Below are positions 30,729-41,992 of a stretch of 64,000 bases of DNA, one piece after another. A program made the translations under genes and the position numbers. Position 1 is the stretch's first letter. Every line of letters starts with the position of its first letter. The DNA comes from Caenorhabditis remanei (lineage: Eukaryota > Nematoda > Chromadorea > Rhabditida > Rhabditidae): the NCBI RefSeq assembly GCF_010183535.1, contig NC_071333.1, forward strand, positions 16,490,587 to 16,554,586, given 5' to 3'. The notes below the pieces were generated by a model. That model made no database searches. It saw nothing but the letters and a program-made list of their open reading frames with translations, and was not told the origin of the DNA.

Positions 30729-31351
30729 TTAAAACTTGTTGACACGTTGACTGCATTGATCACACAACACTATTGTAAGAGTTTTGCCGTCATAAGTCGT
30801 GTTTTCATGACATTCCTTACAGAAATAAACGCACACAAATTTTTCCATTCCACGAAATGCCAATACTTCTGAAATAAAATTCGTAAAGACTTTCAATTGA
30901 AATAGGTCACAACCTCGTTCCTCAATCTTCTTCTTGCGAGGTGCTCGCTTTCGTTTCGGTTTTTCAGGCAACTCATTCATTTTGATCATTTTCTTTCCGC
31001 TGATTTCACGTTTTGGCTTGGGCACCCGTATTTCTGAAAAGAAGAGAACGCATAACATTTCAATTGAAAAGAACTCACTTTGAACACAATTTTCCGCACA
31101 TTTCACTGTTTCAGCATCTGCAACATTTCTTTTTTTTAAACAATTTATAAAGTAAAAAACAAACCTTGTCGATTCAATTGCTTTTGAGGTGTTTGAGTAA
31201 TTAGATTTGATGGGAAAAAAATTTCATTGGCTAGCATTGTAGGAGAAGGAGACAGATGCAAATCTTGGAATACGGTTCCATAATCCGTTTCCGAAATTGG
31301 AGGATTTATGGCAAAGTCCGCCAGGGGTTGGAAAGATGGAGTAGAGTTCAT
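30729..31351 (-). CDS. Maverick small protein with basic middle and C-terminal zinc ribbon
   Basis: Five exons: 31351-31165, 31117-31079, 31033-30914, 30868-30729, with a very short second exon (39 nt); I count four segments in all, joined in phase to 161 residues. The N-terminal 60 residues are polar and Pro/Ser/Thr-rich. A basic block follows (KPKRKRAPRKKKIEE), a likely nuclear localisation or DNA-binding segment. The C-terminus has CKECHENT...CDQCSQ, a zinc ribbon. It is divergent to the helicase gene, which starts 170 nt away. No family recognised. The layout (disordered, basic, ribbon) suggests a nuclear regulator. Confidence 0.66.
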
Positions 31352-31520
31352 TCGGGACAAAAAATATTGGTCACCACCTGGTGCGACGAAATTCTATAGA
31401 AATGAAGAGACGCTCAGGAGGTAAAAGGAAAAAAAAGTGGGCGGAGTCTTGTACGGTACATTTTTCACATTTTCGCCAAACATTTGTGCTATTCTACTGT
31501 GCAACACTACAATTTTCATC

Positions 31521-33068
31521 ATGGCTACTCTCAATGACGAACAAGAATTTTACCTTCAAAAAATTCTAAAAACCATCCAAGAAAAAGTGAGTGTTTTTAA
31601 AAATTGTAATTACTTTTGAATAATAGAACGCATGATTCATTTTTGAAAATAAATTTTTAGGGTCAAGCATTATTTGCAATCATCTCCCCAGGAGGAACAG
31701 GAAAATCTTTTTTCATCAAAAGATTTGAAGCTCTTCATGAGAAGGGGAATAATCTGGAAATTCTAACACCCACCAATCTCACAGCTCATGCTCTAGACGC
31801 CCAGACAATCTTCAAGTTTTGTAACTGGAGGTCAAAAAAAATCTCATGGAAAAAATATGATCATGATCCGAATTTGCAAATTGTCATCGTATATGAGGTT
31901 GGGTGTATGAATGCCCACATCCTCGAGGGATTAAATGCTGTATTGAAAAGAAAAAAGCAAAATGATTTGCCATTTGGTGGATGTTCTGTTATTCTTGTGG
32001 GAGACTTTTTTCAACTTTCCACAATAGACGATAAAAATAAGAAGTCAAACAAACGAGAGAGCTTACAATTATTCGAAGGTAATTTATTCCCTTTTCAAAA
32101 AAGACAGTGTATTATTTTTTAGCTCCTTCATGGAATTTGTTTGAACTTATCGAGTTCAAAACAAACTACCGTCAAAGTAGCGATGCGCACCACCAAGAAA
32201 GACTTGGTAGATGGAGAGTCGGGAGAGTCAACCAAAAGGATCTAAAATACCTCCGGGAACATACAATCAGTAAGCGAACCACCGATTATGGTCTCGTCGC
32301 CTCAAAAATGGCAGAATGGTGTAGAGTGGAGGACGGTCTTCAGTCTTTTATTGTGACACCAAATGCTACAAGTGTCACGACATTAAATAACTTGGTATGT
32401 AGGTTGAAAATGGTAAATGTAGAAATTGACCTATTTTTTCAGGTTTGTGAACAATTGGGCTTCACAAAAAAAGTCAATTTCCTTTTAAAAGACGATACAC
32501 CCCTAGAGAGTGGCAATACATTTTACGTTGGCAAAAACGCACGCGTGATCGTGTCCTCCAAATTTGAAGTCACCGAAAAATCAAGTTCGCGAACCGCCAT
32601 ACCAATTAACGTACACAACGGAGAAATTGGCACGGTAATTGCTTATAAAGTGGCTAATGAGCCCTCTGATTGGATCGAAGTGAAGTGAGTTTAGAACAAG
32701 AAAAAACGGTATATTAAATTCCAATTTTTAGGTTTCCTCGTACTGGAAGATCAGTGATAATCACTCGTGGAAAGCGTCAGCAAGAATACGTATTCAACAT
32801 GAATAATGCCTACGCATTGACCATCCCCGAGGTTCAAGGAAAAACATTGAAGAACGTCATCCTGGACACCACTATCAAACATGCTCCCACTGACACATCA
32901 GAATCAATGATTCCCGGAGGATTCTACACGGCTGCAAGCATGGTCTCGGAAGGAGCCAATTTCCACATAACCGAACTATGTCATGTTGAAAACGTTGAAC
33001 AATTGAAACGCCTAATCTTACCACGTCAAGACGCCATCACCGCATTGGCCGCAAAACGCGAAAACTAA
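31521..33068 (+). CDS. Maverick superfamily 1 helicase (Pif1-like)
   Basis: Five exons: 31521-31586, 31661-32078, 32123-32394, 32443-32684, 32732-33068, joined in phase to 444 residues. Walker A is SPGGTGKSFF (near residue 30). Motif Ia is TPTNLTAHAL, followed by motif III-like LVGDFFQLS. Then come FKTNYRQ, VIVTPNAT-type motif V region and the C-terminal AYALTIPEVQGKTL (motif V/VI of Pif1 and RecD-type helicases). The Walker B position reads IVIVYEVGCM, where family members have D-E. The change of the first acidic residue to Tyr could reduce ATP hydrolysis. Family role: unwinding DNA during replication. It stands upstream of polymerase B on the same strand, 290 nt apart. Confidence 0.82.
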
Positions 33069-33357
33069 AAAATATCCCCCCCCCCTTTCAATCTATGCAT
33101 GTACTCCTATATTATTCTTTAAAATTATAATATCTCAATCTTTTTCGATATCCCCTAATTCCAATCAATGTAATTCTAACACTTGATGAAATAAATACAT
33201 GAAATAAACCCCGTCTATGAAAAAGTGAAAGTGGGTCACTCCGCCGTAATGAGATTAAAAAGAGAGGGAGTGCGCGCCAAGTCCCCCCTTTTATACGCCC
33301 TCATCCTCTTGAAAATTTTGAAAACCGCATCATTTCAAACAACCCCCACCCTACAAA

Positions 33358-36300
33358 ATGGACGTTCCTTCTTCTTCTTCTGTTCCTGGTGAGTATAATA
33401 GTTTTTTTCGCAAAAAAATAATTTTTTTGAAGATGATGCAATTATTGCTCAACACTTTCCTACAAGGGAAGAAATGGAATTTCTCAAAAAGTTTGCCGAC
33501 ATTGTCGATGGCACACGAAAAGTGCAAATAACAAGTGACGTACTAAAAGTAGGGCCCACTAGAATTGCATTAAAAAACGTGGACCAATTTCCAACAAATG
33601 TGCGCCTTGACCAAAACATTGGAAGACTTTTTGATATTTTTATTCGTGCCATGATAAAAGAGTGTGGAGGAGACTTGCACACTACTAAATTTTGGATAAA
33701 CCTCCAACATCCTGGCTATCATGATGATGATGGATTTTATATCATGCATAAGACGTATCAAATGGCAAACGGCCACACTCTAATAAACACGATAGCCCGC
33801 CATAGTCAATCAAAAAAGGAACTGGCAATGGATGAGGCGATGATCTTCACCATGCGCATCTTTACGCGTCCTCCAAAAGCAAGACCGGGAAAAGGAGGTC
33901 GTATTCCCGATCAAATTTTGGTATGTTTAAACTTTTACAAGTTCTCTCCTAATATTCATCTTTCAGCGTAAATTTGGAGTAAACAACCGACACGTCGTTG
34001 GCACTGGACACTGTCTCCCCAAGGCACTAATCATTGGAATGGCATGGAGTGATATGCAAAACAATAAATGCAATGCTACCACCAATAATTACAATAGATT
34101 GATTAGACCAAATGTGAGTTGATTTCTTTTCCAAAAAAAAAGCACAAAAATCTTTTTTTAGTGCGAGAACACGTCACGCCCAAAAACTCAATTAAAAGAA
34201 GCCAAGGCACTACTAAAAGCTGCAAAAATGAAGCAAAGGCAATCAGAACACACTCTTGATGATTTGAAGAAGCTTGCAAAGCACTTGAGCAATTACCGAA
34301 TTCGTGTATGGGCTCTAGAAGATGGAGTGGCTGTGCCTACGGTGGTTTTCGATGAAAACCAGTCTGCCAAAGGCTTCATTCCAATCTTTTATGCCCAAGA
34401 ACATTATGAATTCTTCCAACCCACTTGCCCAACAGTTGGTGTGAGATTTTGTTTCAAATGTCATAAACTGGCCGATGACAAACACTGGAAAAGGTGTTCG
34501 GTAGAATGTAAGAGATGTGGCAGAGACAAATGCATCCAAAAACTCGACTCGACGCAAATCTACTGTGAAGAGTGTAACATTAACTTTTACAGTCAAGAAT
34601 GTTATGATGCTCACTTGATAAAGCCATCCACAAAATCACTTCCGTTTTGCAGTCGCTATGAAAAGTCAGTTTTTTTTCAAATTTTTCCACATTTTTTTCT
34701 TATAGATGCAAGAAATGCTACGTCATTCATCGCCGAGAAGAGTATGCAAAAGACAAACATGTGTGTTACAATTCAGACTTTTGCAACGTTTGTATGGAAA
34801 AGGTGTCTGGATATCATGATTGTGTGCATGCCGCCCCAACACAAGCCTCAAGAAACCGTGCCCTAGAACGACAATCAAAGTGGACTATTGTCATTTATGA
34901 CATTGAAACAATTGTAGTAAAAAGTGGAGAGTATAGAGGTGAGTTGATATCATCAAATGGTGAATAATGCTCCTTTTTTTACAGGAACCGACAACTTTGG
35001 AGTAAAACACGTGCCTAATCTAATTTGTTATAAACTGGTTTGCGAAAAGTGTAAAGGAGGCGAGTGCGAAAGATGCGGTAAAATAGAGACAATATCGTAC
35101 AAGGACAAAGAAAGTGGGTCGGTCATTGAAAGATTTGCATCATTCCTAAAAGAAGATCCAAGACTTGTGAATGCGTACGTCATTGCTCATAATGGTGGCC
35201 GGTAAGCTCCCTCCAATAATTTTTATACAAATTTTCTCCTTTTCAGCTATGATCACGTATTCACATTGGAGGAATTGATGAGAAAGGAGCCGTATGAACC
35301 CAATTTTACAATGTCTGGCTCGGCATTCATCTCTGCAAATGTAAAGCTGACAAAGAAAAACACACTTCATTTTCGCGACTCTGTACGATACATGGCAATG
35401 AAATTGGATCAACTCCCCAGTGCTTTTGGTCTTCCTACAAAATCAAAAGGACACTTTCCATATCTATTCAATCATCCCGACAATTACGGAGCACTCTTGC
35501 CAACACTTCCTCCAATCGACTACTATGAGCCAAAACTTATGGGTGTCAAGGCGAGGGCAGAGTTTGAAGAATGGTATGAGAGCGCAAAGGATCATCCATT
35601 TGATTTTGACCAAGAAATTGTCGACTATTGCAAAAATGATGTCAAAATTCTAACGGAGGCAGTGGTGAATTTTATAAAGGTGCGTCTTTTCTCTTTCTCT
35701 TGTCAATTTGATCAGTTTTATTTTTAGTTATGCGAACCCCACTGTAATGGTTGGAACCCCATCATCCAGAGTCCAACGCTTGCTTCGTACATTTTGTTTG
35801 TGCTAAAATATCAGCACATCAAGACGGGAGACATTGGATACATTCCCGAAAACGGCTGGCCAGGCAGAAACAATTCAAAGTATGCCCTCAAATATTTGCT
35901 ATGGTTGGAACACGAGACGCCGGGGTTGGAACTTGTGCATAAGCTTCGAAAAGATGGAGAGCATTATGTAGAGTGTGGTGGACCTGGATTTTTTGTCGAT
36001 GGATTCGATCCTAAAACTCTAGATGTCTACGAGGTTCACGGATGCATGTGGCATGGATGTCCAAAATGCTACCTCGATCGAGAAGCCAAATGCCCACGAA
36101 ACAAAAATGTCACAGTCGAGCAATTGTGGGACAAAACAGTGGAAAGGGAGCAGGTTATTCGAGAGGCCGGCTACAATCTTCATACAATTTGGGAGTGTGA
36201 AATCAAAGAAATGCTTCAGAAAAACGGAAAAATGGCAAAATTCTTCAAAAATGCAAGTTTTTTTCACTCATGTAGTAGAGATCAATATTTTTTTTCAGTG

Positions 36301-37837
36301 CAGCTACACTTCTCACCTCAATCCAAGAATGGGAATGAATGGAGGAAGGACTCAACAGTTTCAAAGTTTGGTCACTGCAAATGATGAATTTTCAATCGAA
36401 TTTCTCGATTTTTGCTCACTCTACCCCTATATCAACATCAAGGGCACCGTCTACCCACGCGGAGCGCCTCGTCGAATTACGGAAAATTTCGCACCAACTG
36501 ATGAACCAATTCCCTATAATGGACTTGTCTATTGTGATTTGCTCCCTCCTCCACAATGCCCAATACCCGTCGCTCCGGTTCGAACCGACTCGAAACTCTT
36601 GTTCCCCTTGTGTAAGTCTTGTGCCTTCTCAAAACAAAGCGGCCCATGTACGCATACCAAAATATCAGAGAGATATTTTACTGGTGTGTGGTGTTCCGAT
36701 GAGCTAAAAATGGCCCAACAAGAGGGATACCAAATTTTGAAATATCACGAGGCATGGCATTGGGAACCCGAAGCATGGTTCCGTGGAGGATTCTTTGAGA
36801 GCTTTATGAAACCACTCCTCAAGATGAAACACGAAGCTTCTGGATGGCCACGAGCGGACATGAGTCACCAGGAAAAACTCGATTATGCTCAAGACATTTT
36901 CGACAAGGATGGTGTATGGATAGAGCTGGACAAGGTCGAACATAACCCCGGACTCCGCAGTTTTGCAAAGCTCTTTTTGAATAGTGTTTGGGGAAAGTTT
37001 GCTCAAAATCCACTCAAAACCGAAACACGCCTCATTCCAATTTCAAAAGCGGTCGAAATTTGGCAATTTTTCGAAGAACCAGGCTATGAACCAAAATGTT
37101 TCAAAGAGTGGGGAGAGCATCATGTGCTGGTGGCGCGGCGCCCTCTAAAGGAAAATGTGAAGACTGCAAAATTTACGAGTATCGTGTATGGAGCCCTCAC
37201 AACATCGGCAGCGCGAATCAAATTGTTCAAGGCAATGCAACTGGTCGGAGCCGAGAATCTGATTTATTGTGGTAAGTATTTTCGCAAAATTGACTCTTCT
37301 CAAGCAATTTTTTCAGATACCGACTCTATAATCTTCAAACAAAAGCGAGGAACAGATCCACTAAAGTCTCTAAAGGGGGACGCACTTGGACAGTTGACTA
37401 GTGAGGTGCCATCCGGATGGAAAATTGAAGAGATTGTAGCAATGGCACCAAAAGTCTATGCGCTGAAAATGGTGGACGCTCAAGGCAATCATCGATATGT
37501 GACAAAGGCCAAAGGAATCACGCTAAACTCTGAGACTATGGATAAGATCAATTTCGAGACAATGCGAAAAATGGTGAGGATTTCTGACTAGTGTATTTGT
37601 AATTTTGTCAAAATTTAGGTCACTGCAAAGCTGGATGGTGTTGGCAATCAGGAAACAATTGTGCGAAGAATGCGAATGAAGAGAGGCTCAAACATTTTGG
37701 ATGGGCTTCGAACCGTCATAGAGCCGAAAAGAGTGCGCCCAATGATGGATAAAGGACATTTTGATGAGACTGGAGTGTTAAAACCATTTGGAACTCGATG
37801 TGAAAATGTTGAATTTGATGATGATTACATGTTTTGA
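33358..37837 (+). CDS. POLB: Maverick protein-primed DNA polymerase B
   Basis: Eleven exons: 33358-33388, 33433-33920, 33967-34113, 34162-34664, 34706-34938, 34985-35201, 35247-35679, 35728-36252, 36299-37271, 37317-37573, 37619-37837. The joined frame is open for about 1,341 residues. The N-terminal half has the Polinton-specific region including GTGHCLPKALIIG and a cysteine array (CFKCHKL...CKRC...CEEC...CNVC). The exonuclease motifs follow: VIYDIETI, HNGGRYDH and DYCKNDVK. The insert HGCMWHGCPKC is typical of this group. Polymerase motifs: DFCSLYPYI (A), FLNSVWGKF (B) and CDTDSIIF (C). The intron between exons 8 and 9 starts GC (AAAAATGCAAGT), the only non-GT donor in the gene. The protein copies the linear element from protein-primed ends. 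Confidence 0.93.
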
Positions 37838-37877
37838 AAACGGGTCTTATTTCTAGTTTTTTTATTTTTACAATAAA

Positions 37878-38933
37878 TTATAATGTTAATAGTCCATTCG
37901 CATCTACCCAAGAATCAAATTCAGGTCCATATCCTTCCCAGCGAACAAGATGTTGAGTCTTTCCACGCACAGTTCGAGTTTTTAGAATTTGCTCAATTCT
38001 ATAGTTTCCGTCTGGATCATATGTGCACTTTGTCAATTCTCGAGTGTAGAAAATACCAACAACCTTCTCTCCATTAGTATCGACAATTCTGTAGGTTACA
38101 GGTCTTCCAGCAATCACTTCACTAATAACATAGACTTCTGTCGTCCATCCTTGCTCGTACCCCTTGTCAAAATGTCCTCTCTTTGAAGCGATACGTACAT
38201 GATCACCCTTAGTGAATTTGATTTTGGCAGTTTCTGGTTTTGGAAATGGTACACTAAAATCTCCATGCTGCACGTCTACTGGCTTCATTCCGATTCCTCG
38301 ATTTATAGAGTTGTTTATTCCCGTCACGACCTTTTGCAAAACGTCAATATACTTGTGTCCATATTTTTGAGTCATGTACTTTGCCAAACGAGTTTTCAGA
38401 GTCCGATTTGCGCGCTCCACGACCGCACACTTTATTTCACTTTTAGGAGATGCCAAATTGACATGATTTTTCTTGAGCCAAGCACTCACATTTGAATTGT
38501 AAAATTCTTTTCCGTCGTCACTATAAATCGTTATTGGCGTATCGACAAAGTCTTTGAAAATTGATTCAAGGGCATCGGCCACCTCTTCGCCTCTCTTTGA
38601 CTTTAGGGGTCTCACAAAAAGCTTTCGCGAGTACAAATCGACGAGAACAAGCAAAAACACTACACCATCATTGTGTTTTTTATATTTTGACACGTCGGCC
38701 AAGTCCATTTGAAAATCAGTGTACAATCCCGAAGCTTGAGTTTTTAATCGGGGAAACCGCGACTGATTTGGACGATGGAGTGTAAAAGATTCGAGATCTT
38801 CCAAAACCTTCTCAACTTGGTCATATTTGAGAGTTTTAAAACGAGGTTTCAGATATTTGTGAACATTTGAAACACTAGTGAATGCACACGGATGTTTTTC
38901 GTTTGTATACGCATCTTTTATTGCCTTTTCCAT
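37878..38933 (-). CDS. INT: Maverick retroviral-type integrase with chromodomain
   Basis: Single exon, 351 residues. The catalytic core carries QMDLADVS (first Asp), IYSDDGKEF (second Asp) and VVERANRTLK (Glu), the DDE triad. An SH3-like segment follows (KGDHVRIASKRGHFDKGY). A C-terminal chromodomain contains YRIEQILKTR and LVRWEGYGPEFDSWV with the aromatic cage positions present. Family role: inserts the linear element into target DNA with 5-6 bp duplication, matching the AGAATC seen here; the chromodomain may steer integration to modified histones. A TATA-like CTATATAAAG lies about 45 nt upstream of the ATG. It is convergent with polymerase B, whose stop is 40 bp away. Confidence 0.93.
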   Translation of the reverse strand: MEKAIKDAYTNEKHPCAFTSVSNVHKYLKPRFKTLKYDQVEKVLEDLESFTLHRPNQSRFPRLKTQASGLYTDFQMDLADVSKYKKHNDGVVFLLVLVDLYSRKLFVRPLKSKRGEEVADALESIFKDFVDTPITIYSDDGKEFYNSNVSAWLKKNHVNLASPKSEIKCAVVERANRTLKTRLAKYMTQKYGHKYIDVLQKVVTGINNSINRGIGMKPVDVQHGDFSVPFPKPETAKIKFTKGDHVRIASKRGHFDKGYEQGWTTEVYVISEVIAGRPVTYRIVDTNGEKVVGIFYTRELTKCTYDPDGNYRIEQILKTRTVRGKTQHLVRWEGYGPEFDSWVDANGLLTL

Positions 38934-38990
38934 TTACAAAACAAGAGAAATTAATGGTAGAGATAATCACATACACACTTTATATAGGTT

Positions 38991-40295
38991 TTAAAATTTC
39001 CAGAGCCTGCAATAAATTCGGGAACCAGGAGGAGCCGCACCCGAGCCTCGAATAACACGACGTTTGGAAGGAGGTTCCGTACTGGCAGAGTCGGGTATCG
39101 TAGAGTCTAATTTACGTTTTCGTGCATTCATAACACCTCGCTTTTTCTTTGGCACCCTTCTCTTCTTTTCCAATTTCATGTACTTTTTTTTTGGCTCACC
39201 ACGGACGCGTCCACTTACAAGTTTTCGTTTCAAATTTGTAGGTACAGCCTCTTCTTCTTTCTCCCGCTGTGTCTCATCTTCCTTTTTAATATTCAAATTT
39301 GTTCGATCCTCCTTTGGAAACTTTTCATTCTTACGTCGAATAATAGGATTAACAAAGGTCTCAGTCTTAACGGTAGGTTTGCCCTCTTCATACTTGATCT
39401 CGCTCTTGGAGGGTTTGACGTCTTCTAGTTTAATCTCTTTCTTCATTATACGGTAGTTCTTCCCCCTATGCTCCACCTCCTTTTTCTTGGGTTTCATGTC
39501 TCCATCTTCTTTCTTTACTCCATTCTTCTTCTTATTCTTTTTTCTCGACGACGCCGAGGCTTTTACGTTCTCATTTTTTAAACCATTTATCGATGAAATA
39601 TCCCACTTTCCTCGTTTCCTTCCCTCTTCTGGACCATCATCTTCAGCCTTTCTCTTCACTCCTCTTTTTGGTGTTTGTTGTGAAATACGTCCTTTCTTCA
39701 TGGGAGCCTTGTAGGGTACATAACGATAGTCGGGAAAGCCGCGATAATTGCGCATTGGTCCAACATTACGTGAATCTGACACTGTTTGAGCAATTTTCGG
39801 GGGTTGTGGGGTGTCTTGAACGATTTTTGGGGGCAAGATTTCCTTCTTTACGGGAACTGTAGTCGTATACGGCAAAAATTTTTCATTTTTTAGTTCCTTT
39901 TTGATTGCCTTTGGTTTAATCTCATGCTGCTCATACTCGCCAAACGTTTCTTCGATAGTAGGCTCTGTCTTTGTTGAATCCACTTCTTCTTCCTTTTTCA
40001 CAACCTCTTGCTCCATTCCTTCTTCCCTTTTCACCTCATCCTTCATGATTTCATTTACTGTAGTTAGTGCAGAGTGTAGATTATAGTTTTCGCGTACAAT
40101 TGACATCATTTCGTCGTTGACAATAGGCATATCGGTATGATTTCGGATACGGTATAACATGTCTTGGTAGAATCGGCATTTTGTGCTGTCATCCAGGCTA
40201 GTGTCCGCTAGGATAGTTTCTAGGAACCGTTTCGCTGATTCTAGGGCGAATCCGCTTTCGTATGGAATAACATGATACTTACGTATCAACTTCAT
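38991..40295 (-). CDS. Maverick lysine-rich protein with repeated SUMO-consensus motifs
   Basis: Single exon, 434 residues. The first 100 residues are a compact helical region (AKRFLETILADTSLDD...). The remainder is highly charged and basic, with many hydrophobic-Lys-x-Glu motifs: VKRE, VKKE, IKKE, IKLE, IKYE, VKTE and others, about ten in all. The C-terminus is GSGAAPPGSRIYCRLWKF. No family recognised; the position beside the integrase and the composition suggest a core or chromatin-associated protein. Its ATG overlaps the stop of the preceding gene as UAAUG, so translation may depend on termination-reinitiation. Confidence 0.75.
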   Translation of the reverse strand: MKLIRKYHVIPYESGFALESAKRFLETILADTSLDDSTKCRFYQDMLYRIRNHTDMPIVNDEMMSIVRENYNLHSALTTVNEIMKDEVKREEGMEQEVVKKEEEVDSTKTEPTIEETFGEYEQHEIKPKAIKKELKNEKFLPYTTTVPVKKEILPPKIVQDTPQPPKIAQTVSDSRNVGPMRNYRGFPDYRYVPYKAPMKKGRISQQTPKRGVKRKAEDDGPEEGRKRGKWDISSINGLKNENVKASASSRKKNKKKNGVKKEDGDMKPKKKEVEHRGKNYRIMKKEIKLEDVKPSKSEIKYEEGKPTVKTETFVNPIIRRKNEKFPKEDRTNLNIKKEDETQREKEEEAVPTNLKRKLVSGRVRGEPKKKYMKLEKKRRVPKKKRGVMNARKRKLDSTIPDSASTEPPSKRRVIRGSGAAPPGSRIYCRLWKF

Positions 40296-40603
40296 TAGCG
40301 TAGCTTCGCCGCGACGAGAGAGGGAATAATGAAAGAGGACAACTGAGTTTTTGAAAGCTTAAATAGTATTTTCCGTGCTTCCTCAGTATTATTTGCTCGT
40401 GAAAGTTGTACCAAAGTGGCATGAATTGGACGTAAATTGTTGACCTCCTTTGTACTTAGTGGAATATTTTTAGAATTTAGCATATTGAAAACAATCTCAA
40501 CTAGAATATTGATTTGCTTTGATGTTGCCGTCCGTATAGTAGCGCGATTCTGTTTCATGACTTTATTCAAAAAATCAGTGTGAATGATTAACTGAGCCGC
40601 CAT
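40295..40603 (-). CDS. Maverick small helical protein, recurrent Polinton type
   Basis: 102 residues from the ATG at 40603 (MAAQLIIHTDFLNKVMKQNR). The frame is open further upstream, but a TATA-like CTATATAAATG (about 40627-40637, minus sense) supports this start. The pattern of a short N-terminal strand, a Lys-rich helix, ATSKQINILVEIVFNML and a spacer IPLS before further helices resembles a small protein that recurs beside integrase in animal Polintons. Function unknown. It is the first cistron of a pair with the lysine-rich gene, joined by UAAUG. Confidence 0.7.
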   Translation of the reverse strand: MAAQLIIHTDFLNKVMKQNRATIRTATSKQINILVEIVFNMLNSKNIPLSTKEVNNLRPIHATLVQLSRANNTEEARKILFKLSKTQLSSFIIPSLVAAKLR

Positions 40604-40773
40604 GATTGAAATGAAATGATTGTACATTTGATGCACATTTATATAGGCACCACCTACCACATACACTTCTTCATTTTTTTTTCCTAGTCCTTTCTCGAAA
40701 TCGTCTATTATACGCTTGAATCTTTTATAAATTTCTTGGTACGAGTAGTGTAACGTTTTTCAGTGTTGTAGAC

Positions 40774-41168
40774 ATGCCTTCTGAAGCAACTTTTGGAGAA
40801 TATATCCGTGAAATCCTGCGAGGAGTGAGTTTTTTCATAGTCTGTATCATTTGAAAGCTAAATTTCAGAATCAATGGAACGGCGAGGTCCTTCATCAACT
40901 TGATGAAGTCATAACAGATTTGTGGCCCCTCTCTGTCAACTATCCCATCCCCAATGAGCTTCGTGAACTAATCGAAATCACGATCGGAACGCTGCAGATG
41001 ATAGTCGCTGATGCGGAAGCATTCAATGACTGGAGAATGGTGGTGTATGACCTTGGTCAAGAGCTTTTTGAAGCATTCGAATCGAACATTTTGGATGACT
41101 TCCCGAGAGGAGTTCTCGAGAGGGCCTATAAGGCCCTACGGCGCCTAGCCTTTGTTAATTTAGAGTAA
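40774..41168 (+). CDS. Maverick cargo-position gene 1, small unknown protein
   Basis: Two exons, 40774-40824 and 40869-41168, 116 residues. The protein is acidic and helical (FGEYIREILRGNQWNGEVLHQLDEVITDLW...). No motif recognised. An acceptor TAACGTTTTTCAG ends 11 nt before the ATG, and a TATA-like TTTATAAA lies near 40720. It starts a plus-strand pair in the middle of the element, where Mavericks often hold lineage-specific cargo. Confidence 0.68.
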
Positions 41169-41313
41169 ACAACATTTGTCCTATTTTTTAAAAATAATAC
41201 GATTTTATTTTTAGAACCCGTCTTGTTCTCTGTTTGTAACAAAAGGTCTGATACCGTGTTGATATCTTTTTTCTGTCTAAATTTTAAATTTTCAAAATAG
41301 GATAGATACGAAA

Positions 41314-41776
41314 ATGTCTATAATTTCAGAATTCAATCAACGAACAATGGACTACTTAGATGGACTACTGAACCAGGTTTGTTTATTGTACTTTCTTTAT
41401 TGAAAACCAAAAGCTATGTTATTTTCAGCTCTGCCCCTTCCCTTCGGAGGAACAAAGAGTAAGAATCGTAAATCTCGGGAATCAACTCCGTGATGCACGC
41501 CGAGAAACTGGTGGTTTCGTAGATGAGTGGATCTTCGACCAAGCTCTTTTTGAAATAATGGTGGCCCTACAGGGATCACGACGAGGAACGCGTACATGGA
41601 GACATCAACTACTCCAGGCAGGGTTTTTCCTGGAGCGTGTGCCGCTACCACTACAACAGGCGGCTTTCAAAGATGCTGCCAAAGAGCTGAGGGCTATCGT
41701 TTTCAGCACAATAAGATTTTGGTGTAAGTTTTTTCAAACAATTTCTTCGCTAGTTACAATCTTTTTTTTTGCAGAG
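41314..41776 (+). CDS. Maverick cargo-position gene 2, small unknown protein
   Basis: Exons 41314-41376, 41429-41723 and the start of a third at 41775. With the strong donor GT|GTAAGT the stop codon TAG is formed across the last splice junction, giving 119 residues (start MSIISEFNQRTMDYL, end VFSTIRFW). If that intron were retained, the frame would continue to 41983 and add a hydrophobic tail. The protein is helical with several Arg and aromatic residues; no family recognised. It has about the same length and exon layout as gene 1 upstream, so the two may be distant duplicates, but I see no clear sequence identity. Confidence 0.62.
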
Positions 41777-41992
41777 TCTTCCCACCTCCAGACCCAAAAA
41801 TCTCCATCACAACAGCCTCAGCGACATTTTCCCTCAAACCCTTTTCTCTTTTACACCTTTTTAATTCCTTTTTTATTGACAATTTTTCATTTTTACAATG
41901 TTTGCTTGCTTCTCTTTTGCAATATCCTTTTACATCTTTTCAAAATAAATTACAAGGTGGAGAACGTCTTTTTTGCTATTTAGGTACTGTTC

